From contig NZ_JNZA01000002.1 of the NCBI RefSeq assembly GCF_000717345.1, positions 124,001 to 188,000 on the forward strand: DNA of 64,000 bases. The letters run 5' to 3'. Position numbers and translations under genes: made by a program. A model generated the notes under the pieces. It was not told where the DNA came from, made no database searches, and worked only from the letters and a program-made list of their open reading frames with translations. Below are positions 52,154 to 59,623 of the stretch, piece after piece. Origin of the DNA: Streptomyces lydicus. Lineage in GTDB: Bacteria > Actinomycetota > Actinomycetes > Streptomycetales > Streptomycetaceae. Every line of letters begins with the position of its first letter. Positions within the stretch are counted from its first letter, which is position 1.

Positions 52154-53080
52154 TCAGCTCACACGCAGGGTGAGGGCGGCGGTGTGGAGCGTGCCCGCGG
52201 TCCGGAACTGCAGGAACAGCCGCCAGTTGCCGGACTTGGCCAGCTCGGCGTGGAAGGACAGGCTGGGCCCTCCGCGGCGCCCCTCCACCTTGTTCTCCGG
52301 GTGGAGGTGGGCAAAGGCTTGATCACCTTCGTGGAAGGCGGTCAGGTGCGCATAGGTGCCCAGGTACGGCTGAAGGTCGGTGACCGGCTTGCCGTCCTTG
52401 CTGACGGTCACGGTCAGGGGGTGGGCCATACCGGCCATCAGCTCACCCTGCACGGTGACGGTGTAGCCGTCGACGGTGGCGGTCGTGGATGCCTTCGGCA
52501 GGACGGTGGTGGCTGCCGAGCCGGGCACGGTGACGGTGCGGCTGAGCACGAAGTCCTGCCCCTTGCCCGCGCCGGTCCGCGGCGTGAACTGGGCGAACAG
52601 CCGCCAGGAGCCGGGCCGGAGCGCGCCGAGGCCGGCGGTCCAGGTGCCGTCGTCGGCCATGGTGGGGTGGACGTGCTGGAAGCCCGTAAGGTCGGAGCGG
52701 ATGGCGTAGAAGTGCAGGCGCTTGGTCTGCTCGACGGCGAAGTCGGTGACCGGCCTGGTGTCCGGGCCGGTGATGGCGAACCGGTAGCTGGTTGCTTTTC
52801 CGGTGGGCAGCGTGGCGGCCTTCGCGGCCAGCGTGTAGCCGTCCTTCTTGGTGACCAGGCCGTCCCCGGTGTTCATGGTCATGCCGGGCATGGCGGAGTC
52901 ACCGTGGTGGGTGCCCTGGGCCGTGGACGCCACGGAGGACGGCGTATCCCTTCCCGGCATCGACGAGTCGTGCGAGGTGGGGGAGCCGCACGCGGTCAAT
53001 GCCAGCGCGAGGGCGCCGCCGAGGGAGGCAGCGACCGTGATGCGGCGGCGGCGTGCGGACGAGCGGGAAACGAGGGACAT
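52154..53080 (-). CDS. His/Met-rich secreted lipoprotein
   Basis: 308 residues from ATG 53080. Signal peptide with lipobox LALTACGS. The early mature region has clustered His and Met (THHGDSAMPGMTMNTGDG). Two similar beta-sandwich halves follow, each with a His-containing HFYAIRSDLTGFQHVHPTM or HLTAFHEGDQAFAHLHPE block. This layout suggests an extracytoplasmic copper- or metal-handling protein, but the role is not shown. It forms a likely pair with the upstream gene at 53181-53621. Confidence 0.8.
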   Translation of the reverse strand: MSLVSRSSARRRRITVAASLGGALALALTACGSPTSHDSSMPGRDTPSSVASTAQGTHHGDSAMPGMTMNTGDGLVTKKDGYTLAAKAATLPTGKATSYRFAITGPDTRPVTDFAVEQTKRLHFYAIRSDLTGFQHVHPTMADDGTWTAGLGALRPGSWRLFAQFTPRTGAGKGQDFVLSRTVTVPGSAATTVLPKASTTATVDGYTVTVQGELMAGMAHPLTVTVSKDGKPVTDLQPYLGTYAHLTAFHEGDQAFAHLHPENKVEGRRGGPSLSFHAELAKSGNWRLFLQFRTAGTLHTAALTLRVS

Positions 53081-53180
53081 CGCGAGAGACTTTCGAGGGA
53101 AGCGCACCACGCTGGGGGGTGCGCGGGTGAACAGGACGCCGTAGCGGGCCCGGGAGGAGTCCGGGTCCGTCAGGCACCTG

Positions 53181-53621
53181 TCACGTCCGCGTGACGCACA
53201 CGCGCAGCAGCACTCCTCGCCCGCCTCTGGGCGGCCCTCTCCACCGCGTGACCGCAGCGGTCAGCCGTCGGCCGAGGGAGTCCCACACCCCGAGGCCGCC
53301 GGCAGCCAGCGCGCCGAGTGCCGGCAGTGGCAGGGATTGCTGTGCGGGGGTTGAGACGCACAGTGTGCCGGTGGGGCCGGACGAGGCCAGAGGGGAGCTG
53401 TCGGTGCGGTGCCCTGTCGGCAGCGCTTCCGCGTGCGAGCCGCTCGCAGCGGGCGCCCCGTGTGCCCCGTGTGCCCCGGGCATGGCTCCGGCCATCGCCC
53501 CGTGGCACCCGCCGGCAGCCGAAGCCGGCGACCCATGCATCAGGAACAGCCCCACGAGGACGACGCACACCGCCATGAGCCGGGCCACGGACGGCCTGCT
53601 CGGCGTTCCGGTGCGGTCCAT
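53181..53621 (-). CDS. DUF6153-like membrane/secreted His-rich protein
   Basis: 146 residues from ATG 53621. A hydrophobic helix (LMAVCVVLVGLFLMHGSPASA) is followed by Gly/His/Met-rich sequence (GGCHGAMAGAMPGAHGAHGA) and a second weak helix near ALGALAAGGLGV. Such short proteins neighbour copper-related lipoproteins in Streptomyces. It lies 100 bp upstream of the lipoprotein on the same strand. Confidence 0.65.
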   Translation of the reverse strand: MDRTGTPSRPSVARLMAVCVVLVGLFLMHGSPASAAGGCHGAMAGAMPGAHGAHGAPAASGSHAEALPTGHRTDSSPLASSGPTGTLCVSTPAQQSLPLPALGALAAGGLGVWDSLGRRLTAAVTRWRGPPRGGRGVLLRVCVTRT

Positions 53622-53770
53622 CGGGCGGTCCACGAGGCGGCCCTTCTCTGATCTCTGTGCGCGCCGACGCCGCAGCGCGCGAGGACGACGACTAGGGATG
53701 ACAACAAGGGAGGACGATACCCCTACCCCGTATCCGCGGGACACCTGGCCCCCGCCGGGGACGAGCACCC

Positions 53771-54325
53771 TCACCCGAGTCGGAGGTTCCAGCGGTCGGC
53801 CCGGCCCGTGAGGTGGACGGGGGTGAGCGGCCGCAGGTCGATGCGCCAGAACGCGTACGGGGGCGCCGTCAGCGCGTGGACGACGGCGGCGCGGGCCACG
53901 GAGGGGTCCGCGAGGGCCAGGACGCGGCCGGTGTCGGCGGGCAGCTGCTCCATCCAGTCGGCGATGCGCCGGCACAACTGGTCGATGGATTCGCCGCCGT
54001 GGGGCGCGGCGGCGGGGTCGGTGGTCCAGGCTGCCATCGCGGCCGGATCGGTGGTGGCCAGTTCGTCGAGGGTGCGGCCGCGCCAGGTGCCCAGGTCGAG
54101 GTCGCGCAGCGCGGAGTCGACCGCGGGGTCCACGCCGAGGGCGGCGGCGGTTTCCCGGCAGCGCCGGCTCGGGCCGGAGAGGTGGCGGTCGGCCGGCGGC
54201 AGGTCACCGGCGATCGCGCGGGCCTGCTGCCGGCCGCGCTCGTCCAACGGGCCGTCGTCATCCACCCGCGCCTCGCGCAAGGCGGGCCCGGGGGCCGGGG
54301 TGAGCAAGGTCAGCCTGATCGTCAT
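53771..54325 (-). CDS. Degenerate histidine-phosphatase-family protein
   Basis: 184 residues from ATG 54325. The fold is recognisable from LSGPSRRCRETAAALG and the PHGGES motif, as in cobalamin-pathway phosphatases. The N-terminal RHG is replaced by TPAPG, and the second catalytic His is not evident (LADPSVARAAVVHAL). It is therefore unlikely to form a phosphohistidine. It is divergent from the cobalamin riboswitch and cbtBA. Confidence 0.75.
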   Translation of the reverse strand: MTIRLTLLTPAPGPALREARVDDDGPLDERGRQQARAIAGDLPPADRHLSGPSRRCRETAAALGVDPAVDSALRDLDLGTWRGRTLDELATTDPAAMAAWTTDPAAAPHGGESIDQLCRRIADWMEQLPADTGRVLALADPSVARAAVVHALTAPPYAFWRIDLRPLTPVHLTGRADRWNLRLG

Positions 54326-54399
54326 GGGCGGAAGGCTAGGCCCTGCCCCGAGGGTGGGGCTCGGGGGCAGCAGGAAGAGAGGCAGGCCATCTTGGCTTG

Positions 54400-54540
54400 T
54401 ATGGGTCGCTGCCGGTACCGTCTGATGCGATAGGACGACGGTGCGAACGGAAGTCCGGTGCAAACCCGGCACGGTCGCGCCACTGTGTGCTGTACGACCC
54501 TCGCACCACGAGGAGTTGTTCAGTGAGTCAGACCCGGCGC
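54400..54540 (+). promoter_or_regulatory. Cobalamin riboswitch upstream of cbtB
   Basis: The element ggaagtccggtgcaaacccg starting at 54449 is followed by gcgccactgtg (54478-54488), the B12 box. Flanking pairing segments (gctgccggtaccg; cctcgcaccacgagg) fit the class. It should switch cbtBA off when cobalamin is plentiful. Confidence 0.88.
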
Positions 54541-54592
54541 CGTCGTCGCGTGCTCCAACGAACGGGACGCGTGTTCCCGAGGAGGTACCGCC

Positions 54593-54814
54593 GTGGCTCA
54601 CACCGCAGCCGCCCCTGCCCCCCTGTCCTCGCCGGCCGTGACGAAGCTGCCCATCCGGGCGATTCTGCCCTGGGCGGCGTTCTTCGGCCTGCTGATGCTG
54701 GTCCTGCTGTACTTCGTCGGCGCCGAGCAGGGCGCCACCTCCCTTCTCTCCGGCGCGGGCGTCCACGAGTGGGTGCACGATGGCCGGCACCTGCTCGGAT
54801 TCCCCTGCCACTGA
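54593..54814 (+). CDS. cbtB: CbtB, small subunit of cobalt transporter
   Basis: 73 residues, GTG start with aggaggt. One membrane helix and a C-terminal His-rich tail (HEWVHDGRHLLGFPCH) that binds cobalt in the family model. It is under the B12 riboswitch and 19 bp before cbtA. Confidence 0.92.
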   Translation: MAHTAAAPAPLSSPAVTKLPIRAILPWAAFFGLLMLVLLYFVGAEQGATSLLSGAGVHEWVHDGRHLLGFPCH

Positions 54815-54833
54815 CGACGGGCGGGACAGACCC

Positions 54834-55586
54834 ATGAATTCCGCCACCGTCCGTACGCTGCTGGTCCGCGGCATGCTGGCCGGCCTGGCCGCGGGTCTGC
54901 TGGCCTTCGGGCTGGCCTACCTCATCGGCGAGCCGGGAGTGAACGCGGGCATCGCCTACGAGGACGCCCACACCCACGAGCACGAGATGGAACTCGTCAG
55001 CCGTGCGGTGCAGTCCACTGGTGGCCTGGCCACCGCGGTGCTGGTGTTCGGCACCGCGGTGGGCGGGATCGCCGCGCTGGCGTTCTGCTGCGCCCTGGGG
55101 CGCATCGGCCGATTCGGGGCACGGGCGACCGCCGCCCTCATCGCCGTCAGCGCCTTCGTCACCGTCTACCTGGTGCCGTTCTTGAAGTACCCGGCCAATC
55201 CACCGGGGTCCAACGAGCCCGACACCATCGGCAAGCGCACCGCGCTGTACTTCGGGATGATCGCGTTGACCGTGCTGGTCGGCGTCGGCGCGGTGATTGT
55301 CGGCCGCCGCCTGGCCGGACGGTTCGGCAACTGGAACGCCACCCTCGCCTCGGCTGCGGGTTTCCTCGCGGTCATCGCGCTGGCCATGGCGTTCCTTCCC
55401 GCGGTCAACGAAACGCCCAAGGACTTCCCGGCCACCGTGCTGTGGCAGTTCCGTCTCGCCTCGCTCGGCATTCAGGCACTGCTGTGGACCGCCTTCGGCG
55501 TGATCTTCGGCTTCCTCGCCGAGCGGGCCCTACGACCGCACGCTCCGCACCCGGGCCAGGCAGCGGAATTGCCTACGCCCGCCTGA
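54834..55586 (+). CDS. cbtA: CbtA, membrane subunit of cobalt transporter
   Basis: 250 residues from ATG 54834, about five helices. The segment YEDAHTHEHEMELVSR holds the family's His cluster, and YLVPFLKYPANPPG is the conserved CbtA loop. With CbtB it imports cobalt for cobalamin synthesis. A strong terminator follows. Confidence 0.93.
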   Translation: MNSATVRTLLVRGMLAGLAAGLLAFGLAYLIGEPGVNAGIAYEDAHTHEHEMELVSRAVQSTGGLATAVLVFGTAVGGIAALAFCCALGRIGRFGARATAALIAVSAFVTVYLVPFLKYPANPPGSNEPDTIGKRTALYFGMIALTVLVGVGAVIVGRRLAGRFGNWNATLASAAGFLAVIALAMAFLPAVNETPKDFPATVLWQFRLASLGIQALLWTAFGVIFGFLAERALRPHAPHPGQAAELPTPA

Positions 55587-55602
55587 CCTACCGCAACACG
55601 AG

Positions 55603-55636
55603 GGGCCCGTGCCGGGGGCGCGACCGGCACGGGCCC
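55603..55636. terminator. Bidirectional hairpin terminator after cbtA
   Basis: Perfect 13-bp stem gggcccgtgccgg (55603-55615) with ccggcacgggccc (55624-55636), 8-base loop, between convergent cbtA and the glycosidase gene. Confidence 0.8.
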
Positions 55637-55698
55637 TTCGCGTACGCCACCCGCGTTCGCGGAAGCCCTGGCGCAACGAGTTCGGTCACTCGGCACGA

Positions 55699-56718
55699 CT
55701 ACGACAGCGGCTGCGTGATCACGCCGAAGAAATTCCCGACGGCGCGCTGGACGCCCGGGAACGACTCGGCGCCGTACGGGACGTTCATCAGGATCGGATT
55801 GTTGTTGCCGTCGCGGCATGCCATCGCGGTGGAGCCACCGCCGTCGAGATTGAGCCCGGTGGACGCGCCGGCGATGATCAGCCACTGCGCGATGTCGTAG
55901 AAGGCCCCTCCGTTGGGCCACGCGGCGTTCTCACAGCCATCGAGCGTGACGAGGTACAGGTACTGCCCGTCGGCGCTCGCGCCGACAGCGGTGCGCCCGG
56001 CGATCCTCTCGGTGGGACACGCCTCGGGTGTCGCCTGGTTGACCCCGTTGTCGACCAGAAGAAGCGGCTGCCCCGGCACGTACGGCTGAGGCGGCCAGCC
56101 TTCGCCCGGGTTCGGGCTGCCCGCGATCGCCGTGTACGTGTCCGACGGCCAGTTCGGATCGGCTTGCGTGACGAGTTGGAACGTCACCCCGTTCTCCCGC
56201 GAGATCAGCATCGCCATCGCACCGGCGTAGGTGTCGTTCGGCACGTCGGCAGTCTGCTTCGGAGTGGGCTGCGGCGCCGGGACCCTGGGATCGCACACGA
56301 CATTCCCCTGCGAGATGGCCAGCCCCATCAGCGCGAAATTTCCGCCGACGGCATCCGTGTCGTACCAGGAGAAGTTCGCGTTGATCGCGACCATCACGGT
56401 CGGGTTCGCGCTCAGAAACCCGGTAACCGTGTCGCCGATTGTCTGGTACATCCCGCCCGCCGGGGTGGTGCAGAAGGAGACACCCGAGTTCTGCAGGTCG
56501 ACGCGCAGCACATTGACGTTCTGCTTGCGCGCGACCGGCAGAGCGGTATCGAAGGCGAGATCGGACGTGCCCACCGCGCGATCGATCCCTTGGTACCACG
56601 GCAGCCAATCGGTGAAGATATACGGTGTAGAAGTTTCCGCCTGTGTCGAGGCATCTTCACTGGTGACGGCCTGGCCCATAGCTCTCTCCACGGTGTCGTC
56701 GTCGAGTTCGAAAAGCAT
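55699..56718 (-). CDS. Phosphodiester glycosidase (NAGPA)-domain protein
   Basis: 339 residues from ATG 56718 (GTG 56721 adjoining). The fold is seen from RKQNVNVLRVDLQNSGVSF, VAINANFSWYD and the C-terminal NLDGGGSTAMA signature of N-acetylglucosamine-1-phosphodiester glycosidase domains. Four or more Cys residues suggest an extracellular protein, yet no classical signal peptide is seen at this start. It may cleave sugar-phosphodiester linkages in teichoic acids or exopolysaccharide. Confidence 0.8.
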   Translation of the reverse strand: MLFELDDDTVERAMGQAVTSEDASTQAETSTPYIFTDWLPWYQGIDRAVGTSDLAFDTALPVARKQNVNVLRVDLQNSGVSFCTTPAGGMYQTIGDTVTGFLSANPTVMVAINANFSWYDTDAVGGNFALMGLAISQGNVVCDPRVPAPQPTPKQTADVPNDTYAGAMAMLISRENGVTFQLVTQADPNWPSDTYTAIAGSPNPGEGWPPQPYVPGQPLLLVDNGVNQATPEACPTERIAGRTAVGASADGQYLYLVTLDGCENAAWPNGGAFYDIAQWLIIAGASTGLNLDGGGSTAMACRDGNNNPILMNVPYGAESFPGVQRAVGNFFGVITQPLS

Positions 56719-57088
56719 CACGCCCAGCCGGCATCATGCCGCTCTTTCCGCGCGCCGCTCCGTCGCCACGCCACAGAGGTAAACCCGTCGCCAGCCCTCC
56801 GACACGCCTCTTCAATCTCCGCATCGGCCAGGGTGTGACCAGAAGCCGGTAACGGTTAATGCTCTGGAGGGCAATTCATTCAGACAGAAACGCCAGGAAC
56901 GCATATTTCCCTCGGCCCCCCATCCGCATATTCCGAGCTCTGGAATGGAGGTCTGGGTGGTAACCGAGGCTCAGAAAGCACGCCACGGTGCAGAAACCGC
57001 GCTGTACGTGCGGGGTTCACTGGCTGTGTGAGACATCCCGCTCCCGTCGTCATGGCGCTGGTGGCCCGGGAAGGTTGACCATGTAGTC
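56719..57088. other. Low-GC intergenic region with an inverted repeat
   Basis: 370 bp without a supported gene between divergent glycosidase and methyltransferase genes. attcc-gagctc-tggaat at 56930-56946 is a dyad and a possible operator. The composition is visibly lower in GC than flanking genes, as for promoters. Confidence 0.4.
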
Positions 57089-57982
57089 ATGACCTCCTCG
57101 CCCCGCCCGCCGCACGTCGGTAGCCGACCGGATCCGATAAACGGGACTCCCGCGCTCGGTGGAGAGTCCGCTCCCGCTCGCGGGTACCTGCTGGACAACG
57201 CGCGCGCCGAGGCGGGCGAGCGATTCGTTTGGCTGGCCGAGCTGTTCGATGGTGTGACGCGCGGGCACTTCGATCGACTGGGGGTCAGGGCTGGCTCGCG
57301 CTGCTGGGAAGTGGGGGCCGGTGGCCCCGGTATCCCGGAGGCGCTCGCGGCGGCCGTCGGTCCGACCGGGCACGTGCTGGCCACGGACATCGATCCGTCG
57401 TGGCTGAAGGCAGGCGACGGGTACGAGGTGCGCCGGCACGACGTCGCCGCTGATCCGCCCCCGGAGCCGGGGACGTTCGATCTGGTGCACGCCCGGCTCG
57501 TGCTGGTCCATGTACCCGACCGGGCCCGGGCGTTGGCCACGATGGTGGCAGCGCTACGGCCCGGCGGCTGGCTGCTGGTCGAGGACGCCGATACCGCTCT
57601 GCAGCCACTGGCATGCCTGGACGACAGCGGCCCTGCGCAGCGGCGGGCCAACCGGCTGCGCGACGCGGTCCGGGAGCTGCTGTCGCGCCGCGGCGCGGAC
57701 CTGCGCTACGGCCGGACACTGCCGCGGGCATTGCGTGCGGCCGGCTTGGTAGATGTCGCCGCGAGGGGCTCTTTCCCGGTCGGCGGGCCGGCCTGCGACC
57801 GGCTGGAGGCGGCGACCATCAGGCACGTGCGCGGCGAGCTGCTCGCGGCCGGCCTGGCCGACGACGCCGAGATCGACGCACACCTGGCCGCCATCCACGC
57901 GGGCGAACTCGACCTGACACTCGCGCCGCTGATCTCGGCCTGGGGACGCCGTCCAGCCGAGCACCCTCCGGCACTCGGCTAG
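57089..57982 (+). CDS. SAM-dependent class I methyltransferase
   Basis: 297 residues. Motif I is CWEVGAGGPGIPEAL, the acidic loop is LATDIDPSWL, and motif post II/III is ARLVLVHVPDRARALATMV followed by ALRPGGWLLVEDAD. The C-terminal helical part may bind the substrate, which is unknown. Start ATG 57089 lacks a strong Shine-Dalgarno. Confidence 0.88.
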   Translation: MTSSPRPPHVGSRPDPINGTPALGGESAPARGYLLDNARAEAGERFVWLAELFDGVTRGHFDRLGVRAGSRCWEVGAGGPGIPEALAAAVGPTGHVLATDIDPSWLKAGDGYEVRRHDVAADPPPEPGTFDLVHARLVLVHVPDRARALATMVAALRPGGWLLVEDADTALQPLACLDDSGPAQRRANRLRDAVRELLSRRGADLRYGRTLPRALRAAGLVDVAARGSFPVGGPACDRLEAATIRHVRGELLAAGLADDAEIDAHLAAIHAGELDLTLAPLISAWGRRPAEHPPALG

Positions 57983-58014
57983 GTGCGGATCCAGGCATGG
58001 AGTGAATCGCCGAC

Positions 58015-58140
58015 GCCCCGACCTGCGTGCTCGAACGCCTCGGTATCCGTCGTGATCCGCTGCTGCCTGGGCGGCTGGTGCCGGCGGAATCGACGGTGCG
58101 CCGACCGCTGGCCAGCGTCGACGGCGACGCACTACGTGAT
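58015..58140 (+). pseudogene. Probable transposase remnant (ISAs1-like)
   Basis: The frame from about 58027 reads LERLGIRRDPLLPGRLVPAE followed by STVRRPLASVDGDAL, which resembles the N-terminal part of ISAs1-type transposases (PSE-T-RR-L--VDADAL). No inverted repeats or catalytic DDE region remain. The rest of the 375-bp gap 57983-58357 shows no gene. Confidence 0.5.
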
Positions 58141-58357
58141 CACAAAACGCACCTCGCACGACTACGCCGAAGCCCTGATACGGCAGCCCAGGAGAACGTT
58201 CCGGGCCACCGCGCCCACCGCGAGAAGGATGGCGTGGGCATGATGAGTGCGCTTCCCTGTCGAACGGTAGGACGAGGGTCGCGTAACCGGGGTCGGCACG
58301 TCACTCCGTGGCTCCGGGCGGTTCGGGCACGGCGGCGTGGACGGGAGGAGCGTGGGC

Positions 58358-59317
58358 ATGGAGCTGGAGCTTCGGCATCTGAGGGTGCTGTGTGCGATCG
58401 CCGATGCCGGGAGTGTGGGCCGGGCCGCGTCGGACCTGGGGTACTCGCAGCCAGCCATGAGCACCCAACTCCAGCGCATCGAGCAGTACTTCGGCCACAC
58501 GCTGTTCGAGCGGAACTCCTCGGGCGTGGAGCTGACGCGGTACGGCACAGAAGTCCTCGCCCAGGCCCGTGACGTCCTGGCCCGCGCGGCCGCGATCGGG
58601 CGCCGGCCGGCCGCAGACGGCGCGAGAACGCCCCGCCCCCTGCGGCTGGCCGCGACCAACACCCCGGTTCTCGCCGGCATGCTCATCCGGCTCCGCAGCC
58701 GGCTGCCCGACCTGGCGCTCACGGTGAGCAGTGTGTATCCGTCCTCGGAGATCGTCGAACTCCTGGAGCAGGGTGAGCTGGACGCCGCGGTCGCCGCGGA
58801 CTACCCCGGGCTCGAACTGCGGCACTCGGCCGCCGTGGCGCACCGCGGGATCGTCACCGAGCCGTCCTTCGTCGCCCTGCCGGCCGGGCACCGGCTCCGG
58901 CACTGCCGGGAGGTGGCACTGGCCGACCTGGCCGACGACGCGTGGTTCCTGACCCCGGACGACGGGGCGGGCTGGCCGGGAGTGTTCTACGCCGCCTGCC
59001 GCGCGGCCGGTTTCACCCCGGCGGCGGTCCATGAATTCCTGGGCGATCAGCAGCAGTTGCAGAACATGATCGGCGAAGGCATCGGGGTCTCCATCGTGCA
59101 AGCGACGCTCCGGCCGATCCCCGGCGTCCTCGTCAGACCGCTGATCGGCACTCCCCTGTGGTGCCGCTACGTGCTGGCCTGGCGACGCGAGAGCCTCGAC
59201 GACGAGGTGGGGGACACGCTTTTCGCCTCCGCCGCGGCGGCATACCGCGCTCTCATCGCGCAGTCGCCGCACTTCCGCACGTGGGCCGCACGGACCTGGA
59301 GCGTGGCCCGGCGCTAG
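58358..59317 (+). CDS. LysR-family transcriptional regulator
   Basis: 319 residues from ATG 58358, with gggaggag upstream. The HTH is LRHLRVLCAIADAGSVGRAASDLGYSQPAMSTQL as a typical LysR N-terminus. A shorter linker helix and PBP2-like domain follow (LRLAATNTPVLAGML, DAAVAADYPGLELR). No divergent partner is present, so the target may be the downstream genes or distant. The start could also be GTG 58352. Confidence 0.9.
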   Translation: MELELRHLRVLCAIADAGSVGRAASDLGYSQPAMSTQLQRIEQYFGHTLFERNSSGVELTRYGTEVLAQARDVLARAAAIGRRPAADGARTPRPLRLAATNTPVLAGMLIRLRSRLPDLALTVSSVYPSSEIVELLEQGELDAAVAADYPGLELRHSAAVAHRGIVTEPSFVALPAGHRLRHCREVALADLADDAWFLTPDDGAGWPGVFYAACRAAGFTPAAVHEFLGDQQQLQNMIGEGIGVSIVQATLRPIPGVLVRPLIGTPLWCRYVLAWRRESLDDEVGDTLFASAAAAYRALIAQSPHFRTWAARTWSVARR

Positions 59318-59391
59318 CTGAGCGCTCCGGCGGCGTTGCGGTATCAGCGCCGGAGCCATGGAGTGAGGACTCGACGTTCCCGCATCGACGT

Positions 59392-59436
59392 CCTCTCCGT
59401 CGACGCCCCCTCCGTCGACATCCTCTCCGTCGACGC
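59392..59436. repeat. Three tandem 15-bp repeats
   Basis: Units cctctccgtcgacgc, cccctccgtcgacat and cctctccgtcgacgc follow one another in the 306-bp gap 59318-59623. This gap otherwise holds only the AT-richer promoter region of the collagenase (about 59500-59575). Confidence 0.75.
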
Positions 59437-59623
59437 CCTCTGCCACCGCCGAGCAGCCGCGGGAGCAGGGCTGGCCGGACTACCGCCTCCGCCACCCGGA
59501 TGTTATGGCGCGTTCAGCTCAAGTGCTATGTCACACCTTATTGTTGCCCGTCGCATGCGCTGAGAAGGTGCCACACACGCCTCAGATCGACCTCGAGGCG
59601 CATCTGCCCACAAAGGAGCACGG

